Below, one piece after another: positions 22,850-34,200 of a DNA stretch of 64,000 bases; the stretch's first letter is position 1; each line of letters starts with the position of its first letter. The DNA is taken from positions 2,976,001 through 3,040,000 of the forward strand of contig NW_025408674.1 of assembly GCF_020360975.1 (NCBI RefSeq). The letters run 5' to 3'. This DNA comes from Hirsutella rhossiliensis. Its lineage: Eukaryota; Ascomycota; Sordariomycetes; Hypocreales; Ophiocordycipitaceae. Position numbers and translations under genes: made by a program. A model generated the notes under the pieces. That model saw only the letters and a list, made by a program, of their open reading frames with translations, did no database searches and had not been told where the DNA came from.

Positions 22850-25385
22850 AGCGGCGAACCTAAATAGTATCCTAGGCCTAGCTATAGAACTTCCTAAGAA
22901 TACCGCTATCTTCTTTAGCGTATTACTATTTAGGAGTAAGAGCTTTATTTTACTTACTTACTATAGCGAAGTTAAAGTAAAAGGCGGCGAAGGGCGCTTC
23001 TACGCTAAAGATAAGGAAAGGTTTATAAACTAAGACTAATAAGACGTTTATAAGTAAAAGTAACCTCCTTAGTATATTTATAAAGATCGTTAGTATTTAA
23101 TATTAATAGGCCCTAGTAAACGGCGGGATATTACTCTTAAAGACGCTTAGATAATATATAAGGGCGTTAAAAAGATAAATAGATTTACTAGGAATAAGGC
23201 CCGCTAAGAAAAGTATATCCTTAACGTATATAACTTTCTTTATAGAGCTATCGATAAACGATAGGCTATAAGCTTTAGCCTTAGCGCGATAATTAAGATC
23301 TTAATAAGAGGTATTAAGAACGCGGTATACCCCTTACCTTACCTACTATTAGTTTATACTAACTACTAAGGGGAACCTATTAAAGATATAAAAGATAGAT
23401 ATATAAAGTACTATAAATACCTAAATAATAAGGAGTATTTAATTAAGTTTACCGCTCTTACCTTTAACCTTAGTTACTTTATATATAAATAAAAGTATAT
23501 AACCGGAGTTATTAACTTTTTAATAGGACTAAATAAAAGGGGACTTTACTAAGAAGCGTTCTTTTAAAACTATAAGGAAGGAAACTTAGTTGTTTTTAAT
23601 ACTTAGAAAAAGAAATAGTATACTAGACTTTATACGTCCTTATAAGTATAGCGGTAGTTTCTTTATATCCTCTAAGATCCTTATAACTTTACTTATACGC
23701 TAGTCCCTTATACCGCTTAGTAGGAAGGGTAGGAATATAGCTACTTAGGCTTAATAATAATCTAATACTAGGTTAAAAGTATAGTTAGGCTATACCTTAA
23801 GATAATTAAGTAGCGATACTTAAAGGTTAAAGTAATTCTAAAGTAAAGGTATAAGGTAATATAAGAAGCCCTATAAATAAATAAAATCTTATACTAAGAC
23901 TAGTATTTCTTTAAGCTAGATAAGAGGATAAGTATAAAAGGCTATATCGATAGGCTAATATATAGAATCTAAGCTATTACGGTAAATAAACTTAATTATA
24001 TATAAGCGATATTATAAGGTAGTAGAGTTTCCTAGTAGTTTAATAGTAGGGTTAAGCGACTATAAAGGATACTATCTAATTAAGGTTTAATAACTTTTAG
24101 TAAAGTCTTTCTTATAAGGATTCCTAGGTATAAATAGATTTACTAATATAACTATATTATTCTAAGAGATTAAAAAGAATAAGACCTCTAGGAAGTCCTA
24201 GAGGTAGTTAACCTCTAAGATAAGCTTAGTAGATAAAAACTACTGCTTTAAAGAGATATAAAACTAGCTTATATAGTAAGGAGAGCGAGAAAAGAGCTAA
24301 CTATACTAGCTACCCTTATAAAGTAACTTAACTTAATCGCTTAAGCTATACGCGGTTTCTTTATATAACTCCTCCTTAAAAAGACCCCTAATTATTTAAT
24401 CGCGTTAATAGGAATCGAGAATAGGCCTAGACCTTTATTACCTTAAGCGTTAACTAAATTAAGCTCTTTATTTAAACTAAGTAGCCTTTCCTTAAGTAAC
24501 CTTAAGATAGGATCCTTACCTTAAAATCTATAAAGGAGAGAGCTAAGCGCCCTTACTAATCCCTTTATTTATATAAAAACAACGCCTTTATTTTCCCCCT
24601 TAAATATATAGCTAATTAAGCTTACTCCTTACCCGCTACTAATAACCCCTTTAAATATATAGAGGAGCGAAAGACTTATAACTATACCCCCGCTAATAGC
24701 CCTATAAGAAGCTAGTAGGGAAGAAAGGTAGATAGCGCGGCTACTAACTCGCCCTAGGACTCTAAAATTACTAGGCGCTCGGTTAATTACCTTAAGGCTA
24801 AAGACTCCGGTAACGCTTATAGCGCGCCCTATTACTCCTTAAAAATAAAGTATAGTAATAGCCTCTCTAGCTATAGTTCCTATAAGGTTTATACTAGGCT
24901 TTAAACCCTCCTAGGTTAAAGGAGTTAAAAACCTAAGAATATATTAAAACTACTACTAGGATATTAACGACTATAATTCTATATATTTATATAGGACTAC
25001 TAGTAACGCAATAACGACTAGTTTATAAGACTTTATAGCTTATTTAATCTAGCTATACCTAAAGCTATAGATTAGTAAAGATACTAACTACTTTATTTCC
25101 TTAATGCCCTTAAAAATAATAAGCGCGAATACTTAGGAGTATATATAATAGGTAGTAGATAATTATCTAAAGAAGGAAGTACGCGAGTAAATATAGAAAA
25201 GAGCTAAATACGTAGCTTATAGGTAAAAGGAGGAATAAATAATATAAAGGGAAAGGATTATAATAAAGGAGAAAAGTTCTATCGATAGTTTATTTACTTA
25301 CTTATATACTTAGGAAGAGAGCCTTACCTATTATTATCGCGCCCTTTCTATTAGTATCTTAGGTTAGAAACTTACTAAGGAGGAG
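22850..25385 (+). pseudogene. Unassigned coding-like region Y, 3' of pol in gypsy B
   Basis: Not recognised. From about 22,970 a plus-strand frame runs for over 200 codons with stops only at TAG/TAA: a block with GGEGRFYAKDKERF, then RRDITLKDA, then a run around 23,200-23,480 with few stops. The 3' part (24,400-25,380) has Pro/Ser/Thr-rich and Glu/Lys-rich stretches but no frame that can be followed with confidence. No RT, integrase, helicase or transposase motif was seen. It could be an additional retrotransposon ORF, a captured host gene, or a gag of an unknown element. Confidence 0.4.
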
Positions 25386-25761
25386 TTTAATAAGTAAGAT
25401 CGTACCCTTATAGATATTAGCCTATTAAAGGGATAAGACCCCTAGCACTCCCCTTTTAACTTACTTTTAAGTATACTTAAAGGCGTTATAAAGACCTCGA
25501 TTATCTAATTAAGTATCTTCTTTAATTATAGTTAATTTAAATTTTTATATTTCCCTTTTAAAGTAAAGACTATTAGTTACGTAACTTTAGTAGAGATAAA
25601 GAGGTATAAAGTAAAGAAATCTCTAAGACTTATATTTATAACCTAAGGCCCTTAAAGCTATTTATAAGACCGATAATTAAATAATTATATAGTTAATTAC
25701 TTTACTAATCCTTAGCTATATACTACGCGTACTTTAGGTATATACCCTTATCCCTATTAAA
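25386..25761 (+). repeat. 3' LTR of gypsy B
   Basis: This is the partner of 6,446-6,820. It is preceded by a purine-rich tract and followed by CTAC and gypsy A2 sequence resuming in register. Confidence 0.85.
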
Positions 25762-28005
25762 CTACTTACTTAAATAAAACCCTTATCTAAGAGGTCCCTT
25801 AGCGTCTTCTTTAATACTAGTAGCTCTATATATAATATACTATATAGCGGTCTAAATAGTATAGGTAGTTCCTACCCCTTCTTATTAATATAAAGTATAA
25901 TCCTATAGTTTACCTTTAGCTTATATAGGTTAAGCTTATTTACTTCCTAGGACTTAAATAGCGGTAAGAGGTTATAAAAGCGCTCCGGTATCTACTACTA
26001 TAGCTTAGAAGGCGACTTTAGCTTCTTTATCTAAAGGGCCTTATCGATATCCGCTAAGCTAACTATATAGACTATAGCGTTAGCCGCTACTTAGCCTTAC
26101 CCTTACTCTACCTATTATATAGTTCTTATAAAGATAAAGGTAAGGACTTCTTATACTAAGTATAAAGCTTATATACTTAATCCTATGCCTATAAAACTAT
26201 TATTATAGCGGACCTACTATTATATAGGCCTAAACTATAGCTTCTTTTAATATAGAACTAAGTATAACTCTATATATAATAATTAGGGTTTCCTAAGGAT
26301 TAAGGGAAACTCTAGTTAAGGGATTATATAGGCTACGATAAGCTTATAATAACTATCGACCTTTATAGCTAGCTATATAATACCCTTAATTACTATACCC
26401 TCTATCGCGCTTAAGGCGCCCTTTACTCGCCTTAGGGCGATCTTTTCTACCGGTACTTATATCTCTTATATAAGCGCCTCGTTAACTATAGTATAGTACT
26501 AATAGCCCTTATCTATAAAGGTAGTAATAGGTAAGGAGTTATTAATTATAACTTATATTAAAGTAGGCTCCTCTTTTATATAGGCGGATAATTCCTCCTT
26601 CTCCTTTACTAGTACTAGTAATTAAGGCTTTAGAGCCTATCTTTACTCTAGAGCTACTCTTTTTCCTCTAAGCCTAAGGGGGCGGAGTCCTTCTTATCGT
26701 TTAAGGTAAGGAGCGGTTCTATCTTTACTACTTAAACCGCTATAGGCCGCTTACTTAAAAGGAAAGGGCATTTTAATATAAAGTATATAAACGCGCTATA
26801 ATATAAGTAGCAGCCGTTAGCCTTTCTCTTTTTAATTTCCTCGCTTATTACTTACTTCGCTTACTACTTAAAGTATAGGGCGGTATAGGGGGTAGTTAAT
26901 AGCGTTTTTTTACTACGTTTAGCCCGGTCTATATAGGTAGCTAATATTAAGGTGTCCCTATCTATATTAATAGCTAGTTATTTATCTTATAGAGGGGCGG
27001 TAATCTTATTATTACTATATAGCGTACGCTTATAGAGCTTTTAAAAACGCGGCGTCTACTTATAGCCCTATACTACCTTTATTAACCGGCTTATATACTT
27101 ACTATAGTTAATAGGTATAATTATAAGGATAAGTAGCTCTTATAAGGCTAGCGTAATCGAATTCTATAGCTATATAAGCTTCGCGCTATCTTCTTATATT
27201 ATAGTCCCTGCTACCTATAAGAGCGTTTCTTTAAAATTAAAAAGGAATTTACTAAAGGTTTATCTATCTCTTTACTTAAGGGTCTATAGCCTATCTTACG
27301 CCTTCTCCCGCTCTTATACGTTGCCGAACGTATATATAAGGTATTAAAAGAAGTCTTATAGGTCGCGTTTACCCTTAGGGCCGCTATTATCCTAGAATCT
27401 AAAGATCCGCCGTATCTAAGGCTCCGGTAGTATATAAAGGAGCGTATACTACGCTATATTTTAATAGCTATTTAGGCCCTATTTCTCGTTAGTTATAAAC
27501 TTTATCTATAGCTAGCTAAGGAAGAAGTAAAAGGACTCTAGCTTACTATCCTAAGTCGGCTAAGGGAGCGGCTTCCGCGTTAGTAGTATCGCCGCCATAA
27601 CTAGCGTTATAGAGGTCGTAGGGGTTAAAGCTAGTCTTATAAACGGCTCCCTTAATATAGCGAGAACCTTATCCTTTTCGCTAGCTATCGTGCTTTTAAT
27701 CGCTTCTAGGATAGCTATAATACTTCCTATCTATTTAAGGAGGGGTAGAGTACTTCCTTAAAGAGGAGGCACCCTCTTTAAAGAGATATCTATTAGATCT
27801 ATTAGTTAATAGCTTATACTATTATAGAGTAAGTAGAGGTATACGTATAAGTACTATTTATAAGATAATATTAATAAGCTATATAAAGCTCTTTTATACG
27901 CGGCTAGCCTATATATATATATATAGGATCTAGCCCTCTATATATAATTATATAGCTTAGGCTATAGCTTAAGCCTATAACCTATAATAGTTAAAGACTC
28001 TTATA
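25762..28005 (-). mobile_element. Ty3/gypsy element A, copy A2, right segment (gag and 5' LTR)
   Basis: This resumes A2 after the gypsy B insertion, colinear with about 48,782-51,025 of A3. On the minus strand it carries the protease/gag part and ends in the 5' LTR (27,820-28,005). Frames are broken by RIP. The element ends ACTCTTATA at 28,005, after which the split LINE resumes. Confidence 0.8.
27820..28005 (-). repeat. 5' LTR of gypsy A2 (186 bp)
   Basis: Same length and ends as the other gypsy A LTRs. Confidence 0.85.
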
Positions 28006-30097
28006 CTAAGGGGTACTAGCTATCTTATATAGATAACTTTAGTATCTCTATAACGTTAACCTTAGCTAAGAAGAACGTTTAGTAGCTAAAAGTAATAGCT
28101 ACTAACTTATTTAAATAAGCTAAAGACTAAGGGGTTTACTTTAACCCCTTAAAGATAGAACTTATTTACTTTAGTAAGTAATAGTAGCTTATTTTAAAGG
28201 GTATAATAGTAGGAGGCTTATTTTTTAAGGTAAAGCCCTTAGTATAGTAGCTAAGGGCCTTCTTTAATTCTAGGCTCCGATTTAAATAATATATTAAGAA
28301 GAAGGTAGCCTCTATATAAGCTGCCTTCGAAGGACTATCCCGCTTAACCTTTATATAAAAAGGCTTATTATTTAAAGCCTTTAAATAGCTCTACTAAGCT
28401 TATATAACCTCTATAGTAGATTATAGGGCCTAGCTTTAGTATAAGGGGCCTAAGACCCTTAAGAGCTTAATAAAGCCTTTTTAAAAGATTTAAAACTAGG
28501 CTCTTTTAAAGGTCTTAATAGCCTTTAAAGGATACCTTATTAGGGCCTTAAAAGCTAAAGTAGCCCTACTACTACTAAAGGTATAATTTAAAAGGGTATG
28601 CCTCTCCTACGCCCTTTAGACCCTATACTTCTTACCTAGTTACCTTATAAGGTAAGCTTACGACCTAGCTATATAGGACGACCTCGCTAACTTAGGCTCT
28701 AACCTAAGGGCCTTAAGCTATATTAGGCTATATATATAGCTCTTTTACTTTCTTAAAGGCCTAGTAGCTCTTATAAGACCTAATTATAACCTAGAAAAAG
28801 GAAAAGCTAGCTAAGAGCCCTTATAGGCCTTAGGCTCTAAGGCCTTTATTATAATAATAAAGGCCCCTAAGCCCTTAGCTAAGAAGTAGTATTAACGCCT
28901 CTTAGCTAGCTTAGCTAGCCTAAAAGACTTTAGGTTATAGCCCTTAGCCTTTTATATTAATAGCTTTAAGGGGTGCCTTAAGGGATCCCTTATAAAGACT
29001 AACGCTTACTCCTTCTATAAAATAAGCTTAGAAAATAAGCCTATTAAAGCGTACTATAAGAACCTAGGGCCCTCGATTAAAGTAGCTAACGTAGAGCTAT
29101 TCGCGATACTAAGGGTCTTAGAGGACCTAACTAAGAGGCCTTAGCCCTTAAGGCTTAGCCCCCTTAACCCCCTTATAGATACCTATATTTTTATAGATAG
29201 CTAAGCTACTATAAGGAAAGCTATAGGTTTCTCGGACCTAGCTATATATATTAAAAGGCTCCTATTTAGCTTAGAAGCCTTTTATAATATATAGCTATAC
29301 TAGTACCTTAGCTACCTAGGGATCTTTTAATAATAAGCTTACTAACTAGCTAGCTAAAGGAGGCTTAAGGGCCCCTACTTAAGGGACCCCCTTAGTCTTT
29401 ATTAGCTACTTATAAAGAAAGGTCTAGTAAGCTACTAAGGACTATTAAAAGGGACTCTAAGCTACTAAGGCGGCTAAAGGCCTTAGGGCTAAGGGCCTAG
29501 GCAAGCACTATATATTTATTCGAAAGACCCCTTACCTAGCCCTTAGCTTAGAAAAGGACCTTATAGGGAGGCCTAGGCCGACCCTCTCGGCCTTCTACTA
29601 GCTCCTTTTTAGGGCTAGCTTTTTATTTTCCTTTTTAAAAAGGACTAATAAGGTAGACCGAGACGACTAACGCTTCGGCTAAGGAAGGTATACGGCTAGG
29701 CACCTTATTCTAAGGTGCCCGAACTATAGGAGGGAAAGAGAGGTCCTTTACCGGACCTCTAATAGATAAGAGGGGGCTATTAGCCTACCTATTCACTATA
29801 GCTCTAAGGAAGGAAGGGAAGCCCTTTTAACCTTCTTAGCTAAAATAGAGATAGGGATAGCTAAGTAGCTCGAAAAGGAGTAACCTAGGGGCCCTAGGGC
29901 CCTTAGGGGGGAAAATCACCGCGCGGGAGGAACCAGACTAACCTTTCCTTTATCTTTGCCTTTATAGCTACCCTTTCCCTAATTAGTTATAAGCCCCCGG
30001 GCTCTATAGCTAGCTAGGACTGCTAATAAGGGCCTAGGCCCCTATTAGCCTCGCCATGGCCCTAGAGGCTGTATGCGAGTAATGATATAAAAAAAAG
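28006..30097 (+). mobile_element. Tad-like LINE, 3' part
   Basis: Plus-strand remnant of a non-LTR retrotransposon split by gypsy A2. The first ~900 bp continue the C-terminal part of an ORF2-type RT protein. An RNase H domain follows from about 29,090 (AELFAIL block as VELFAIL, FIDS block near 29,190, LAS end near 29,350). Near 29,690-29,880 is the usual C-terminal zinc-knuckle region (HLILRCPNYRRERE as LILRCPNYRRERE). After a GC-richer 3' UTR the element ends in a short A-run (about 30,090-30,097). Stops are TAG at Trp/Gln positions. Confidence 0.8.
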
Positions 30098-30180
30098 ATC
30101 CCTACTTCGGTTTCAGATAACGCAACCCAGGTCTCTAAGCGCGTGACACATGCATGGCATCTTTCCAGTTACATGTGACA

Positions 30181-30198
30181 GGTTATGAGCCCGGGCTG
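30181..30198 (+). promoter_or_regulatory. Primer-binding site, initiator tRNA-Met anticodon region
   Basis: GGTTATGAGCCCGGGCTG directly follows the LTR end. Its GGTTATGAGCCC is complementary to initiator tRNA-Met GGGCTCATAACC, the same site as in copia 1. Confidence 0.8.
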
Positions 30199-30514
30199 GC
30201 TCTTAAACGTTAAGTGTTGCCATTCTGAGCCAATTTCCCACTAACTCTGCCTCACGCACAGCCTAGCGGTCTGCCATAGGTATATCCCAGCGTAGAAGCA
30301 GACAATAAGTCAGTCTTCAGACAGGAAGGAACACAACTCCCTAATAAGGAGAAGAGAGCTCTCCACTGCCATAAGATGTCATATTATTAGAGAAACGAGG
30401 ATATTCGAACAGCTACCAACTCACTAACATTCGGAATCGAGTCTCCCACGATTACAACGCAGATTCATCCTTCTACAGTTCTACCAATTACCCTGCCTCT
30501 TTACGATCTTCAGG

Positions 30515-31312
30515 ATGGACAACATCGTATCTGGACTGCAGAAGATCACCAAGCTTGAATCCCCTGATCAATATGTCGAATGGCATAGACAGATCACAGA
30601 CATCTTGAGCACTCACAACTATGGCCGACTCTTCAATGCTCTCAAGGAGCCACCCCTCAGGTTGCAATCTGACACTAAACGCGAGTACGCCAATGTCCTT
30701 GAGAAGTGGGAAGAGAAGCAGGACAACGCATGTAATTGCGTACGCGCCACCATTAGCTTCAATGCTCGGGAAGCCGTCAAAGCGATAGACGGGAAACCAT
30801 TCAACCGACTACATATCGTCCTAGAAACCATTGAGGAACACTGCAAGCCCACCAGGAGTGCCAATTACCAGGAACTAGATCGGAACTACTATAAGTTATC
30901 CCTTGAAAACTGCAAAGGTGTCATGAACTTTGCCTCAAGGCTCCAGGAAGCCAACAATCGACTACTGGGGATTAATTCAACTCTTGGTTACAACACTCCA
31001 CAAAGTGTCAACAAATTCTTAATCGGACTAGGAAATGACTTCTCAGCGTTCAGAACCGCATTCTATCAGACTCACCAACTGATTCCAGAAATGGATAAGG
31101 AGGGGAAGACCAAGACCCCTGGGGTCTCCTAGGATAAAGCAATTCAAGAGGCCCAACATTTCGAGAAGAATCAGAAGGCAGAGGAACAAGCTAAAGTTTC
31201 TCTCTTAGCAACTAAGAGACGACGAGACGATAGAGAAAAGTGTGTTTACTGCAAGAGACCAGGCCACAGTGAGGACAGGTGCTGGAACCTACACCCACTC
31301 GCCATTAGGTGA
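30515..31312 (+). pseudogene. copia gag (UBN2-like) with zinc knuckle, one nonsense codon
   Basis: Capsid-type protein of a Ty1/copia element. The frame opens at the ATG at 30,515. Residues 1-205 form the helical gag region, with QYVEWHRQITDIL near residue 19 and the family-typical REYANVLEKWEEK. A TAG at 31,130-31,132 breaks the frame; reading on in the same frame gives a Lys/Glu-rich linker and a canonical knuckle (CVYCKRPGHSEDRC) from 31,241, then TGA at 31,310. The rest of the polyprotein is absent. The nonsense codon may be a single RIP-type change. Confidence 0.85.
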
Positions 31313-31434
31313 TTGGATGTGCCGCTGGGCGACGCACGCGCTACTGGACCGCTGGACGTATAACGGCTGAAGAAAGTATCATCGTGGTCCAGAGGCCTGA
31401 ATTACGCGACGCCAAAACTCTCCCATCTGAATGA

Positions 31435-31880
31435 TCATCTTATTATACACTCGTTCCGCCCCAGCTCAAGAGCCGTCCCCGACGTGTCCTTGATCGCCTC
31501 TTTTTCGCGCGTAATGTCATCGGCATTTTTTGGACCGTTCGTGACCGGGACGGCCATTGGCCACGTCTTCTGATCTCCGCAAGTGTCATGGCGCTCTGGG
31601 TTCGTGCCGTGATGGCAACTCTGGTCGCCAGCATCGGCGCCAGTAGCATGGCTCTGCCCACCTCATCGCACAAGCCCATCCCGTTCCGTATTGACCTAAG
31701 GGTGCGCACAAAGTCGTCTACTACTGGAACTGCGCTCTTCAGATATGCAGCAAATGCATAAGGTGAACTTGTGGGGGCAGGTGGATGTGCGCGCCGCAGC
31801 AGTGGCACGAAGAACAACTCAACGCGTCGCTTATTCCCGTGCATGGGCTGAACTCTTAGGTGCGCATGCTTGTACTGTAT
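31435..31880 (-). pseudogene. Unidentified gene remnant, frameshifted
   Basis: Not recognised. One minus-strand frame runs with normal codon use from about 31,880 (KRRVELFFVPLLRRA, YAFAAYLKSAVPVVDDFV, VGRAMLLAPM). Near 31,600 the sensible reading moves to another frame (CGDQKTWPMAVPVTNGP, EKEAIKDTSGTALELG) and ends at a TGA at 31,435. Compositional change and the need for a shift suggest a decayed host gene. No transposon motif was seen. The start is not determined. Confidence 0.4.
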
Positions 31881-32080
31881 GTTGTTGCAGCTACAGTCCG
31901 TGTAGCGTACGATCCATATTTTGACACAGCGCGCAGTCGCCTGCAGCCGACCTATTGGTGTTCTCATCAAGTGCATGCACTTGGCCGTCAGATACCTTGG
32001 CATGAAATGGCCGTTGCCCGGCGTTCAGTTCTGGAACGATACTGTAGTGGGTAGATGGCCTAGGCGTAGGGTCTGCTCTA

Positions 32081-32122
32081 AGGGATTTTCCGGTGATCTG
32101 CCGGATCTGGCGATTTGCCGGA
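32081..32122 (+). repeat. Left TIR (about 42 bp)
   Basis: It pairs with 34,157-34,198 with a few mismatches. Shared core: TGATCTGCCGGATC. Confidence 0.8.
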
Positions 32123-32671
32123 TTGCGGCGACTTCGCACGCTCAACATCAATCGACGATAGCTCAACATCCACGGTGCCAATTGACGTATCCTTTGAGTG
32201 CCTGAATTGTCAGAAGCAGTGAAAGTCTAGGATATATTTAGAAGTTTTATCTAGGGGGCAATGCGCTGCGGTGCTGACATCAAACGAAGCAACGGCCAAA
32301 ATAGGATTCCGACAGATTGTGTAAGTCATTTCGGCCAACACAGCAAAAACAGAACATTATTGACTTTCATCGTGGGCTTTAATCATGTGGGATTCTCCTA
32401 TTATATCCATAGCGCAGAAATTGGCTCAGGATACTGCCAAAAATGGGGTTGGAAGGGCGACCTAGATAACCTCATTCTACGCACCCGTAATGAGCCAGAT
32501 TGAACGTGATTCGACGCTACGAGCATCTTCTGAAAAGAACCTACATATGCATCTGAATGTAAGGTTTATTTTTAGCTTGAACTTCAGTGCGCGAGGCTCC
32601 TCTTTCACACCTGACAAGGAAAGATGCGCACGAAAATTGAGAAACTCGACACCCTGCCCTAAAACACGTAT

Positions 32672-33165
32672 AACATGGATGAAAAGGATTTCTATTCCTT
32701 ACGAGCATTTGAACGAACATTTTATTCCTCTTATTAGAAGAAAACAAGGCAAAATTGCTCGGCGTATTAATAAATGGCAACCCATCCTCCATTACGTTCA
32801 AGATGTGCGTCAGTCAAGAGATGGCATCGCTGCCCCCATTTCTCATCCACCAAGACAAGCCAGCACAAACCCTGGACTTTTGGTTGGTGAAACGTGAATC
32901 AAGTCGTCAATAAATATTTTTTAACACGTCAAAAACGAGGTGGATGAATCACAATATTGGAAAAGAGCAGCTCGTCAGTACGTTGGACCGGTTTACTAAG
33001 GCGAAGCTCGAAACGGTCGTGCTTTTCGCCTTTGGTTACCGATGGCCACTTAAACATTTTAGTATGGATTTTATGGAGTGGTGTGACGGGCACCAGATGA
33101 TCGTTGTGGTGTTTCCTCCTCATTCCACTCATCGGCTGCAACCCTTGATGTATCGTTATTCAGCC
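32672..33165 (+). pseudogene. Broken DDE transposase of the 2.1-kb element
   Basis: NMDEK at 32,672 marks the first catalytic Asp of a Fot1-type transposase. A RRKQGKIARRINKWQP-like block near 32,736 lies in another frame. The clearest part is 32,944-33,165, where the sequence around MEWCDGHQMIVVVFPPHSTH and RLQPL matches the region before the third catalytic Asp; the usual PLDVG is garbled. At least two frame changes are needed, so the enzyme is dead. N- and C-terminal parts are not traceable. Confidence 0.7.
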
Positions 33166-34156
33166 TCTCTCAGCAGCGTATATGTATAATCTTCTTCATT
33201 GTACAGACAAATAAAAAAGGTTAATTAAATCGTTGAAAATGAAGCTCTAGACTGTGTTTTGGAAGGCATTTCAGGAAGTAGTCGAGAAGACCTCTGTTGA
33301 TGCTGGCCGCAACAGCCGAAGGCTGAGTAGCACCCTCGAAAGCCCTCAATGTGCGTTTTAAGTGATTTATATGAGAGCTTAAGTTAGAAGAGAACAGGTA
33401 GTCACAAGCACCAGCGCAGGCAGGGCGGTAAGGCTCCAAAAGATGATCTCTTCTGCTGTACAGATTGGAATGCAGACGAGGTGTTTAGCTCTGCAAAAGT
33501 GGCTCAAACTCGCTAAAGAAATACAGCAAGGACCCCAACAAAAGAAGAGGCTCTGAAGAAGGAGACCTGAAAGTTTCAGCAACAGAAGAAGGCGGCGGAG
33601 CAAAAGCTTTCGCTCTACAGAAGAGGAAGCAATGAGAGGCGGAAATTGGGAGAAAACGACGGATGACGGAGGCCGTGAAGCAAAATATGGAGATAAATTG
33701 GCACTATTAACAAGAGCTGAAGATTTTGACTATGGAAAAGCCCCAGAAAATGCAGAATGAGCGACGGGTGGCCCCTGAGGGTCGCGTGAGGAGTCAGGAT
33801 GCTCACGCCGCAGAAATTGTCACTCTTCCGTTCACACCAGAGCGGACCATAGCATTGCAGGTACCAAACCCACTATATAATAACGCAAACAACAAGGCAA
33901 TGATAACCTCAACCCACATATCCTGTCCTCAAAGGCCCTCTTTAGCTGTTGATAGTGATCGGGAGGTAGTGGGTGCATTTCGGGGACTTGCGCGATCGGA
34001 GAGTAACAGAAGACGACCTCGATGACTGGATGACTTCAAAAAATATTGAGTGAAATCTTTGAGCATTATTAATTTCTCTTATGAGATTTTAGAATAATTC
34101 AAATAGTATTCGTGGAGTTATTCTCAGTTCTTTACTGGAATGCAAGGGAGAAAAAA

Positions 34157-34198
34157 ACCGGCGAATCACCCGATCCGGCAGATCATCGGAAAATCCCT
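34157..34198 (-). repeat. Right TIR (about 42 bp)
   Basis: Reverse complement of the left TIR, followed by TA. Several short open frames that start here are artefacts of the repeat. Confidence 0.8.
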
Positions 34199-34200
34199 TA

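Larger units (their letters stand above)
6446..25761 (+). mobile_element. Large Ty3/gypsy element B with two nested insertions
   Basis: It is bounded by ~375-bp LTRs (6,446-6,820 and 25,386-25,761) with 9-bp inverted ends TTTAATAGG...CCTATTAAA and flanked by CTAC. Copy A3 near 48,780 has the empty site GAGCTACTTACTT. A purine tract (AAGGAGGAG) sits just left of the 3' LTR, giving plus orientation. With the copia element and solo LTR removed, B is about 12.6 kb, large for a fungal Ty3 element. Gag, protease, RT, RNase H and integrase remains lie between 7,000 and 20,500. A further 4.2 kb before the 3' LTR holds unassigned coding-like sequence. Heavy RIP throughout. Confidence 0.85.
30098..31312 (+). 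mobile_element. Truncated copia element: LTR remnant, leader and gag
   Basis: The LINE A-tail abuts a short LTR remnant ending ATGTGACA at 30,180, then a primer-binding site and leader, then gag. There is no integrase or RT, and the gag frame ends where unrelated sequence begins. CpA/TpG are normal, so it was not heavily RIPped. Confidence 0.7.
32081..34198 (+). mobile_element. Decayed pogo/Fot1-class DNA transposon (2,118 bp)
   Basis: Imperfect ~42-bp inverted repeats (32,081-32,122 and 34,157-34,198) start AGGGATTTTCC and are flanked by TA (32,079-32,080 and 34,199-34,200). The plus strand holds a broken DDE transposase. Composition is normal, so the decay is by frameshift and substitution rather than heavy RIP. 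Confidence 0.8.
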
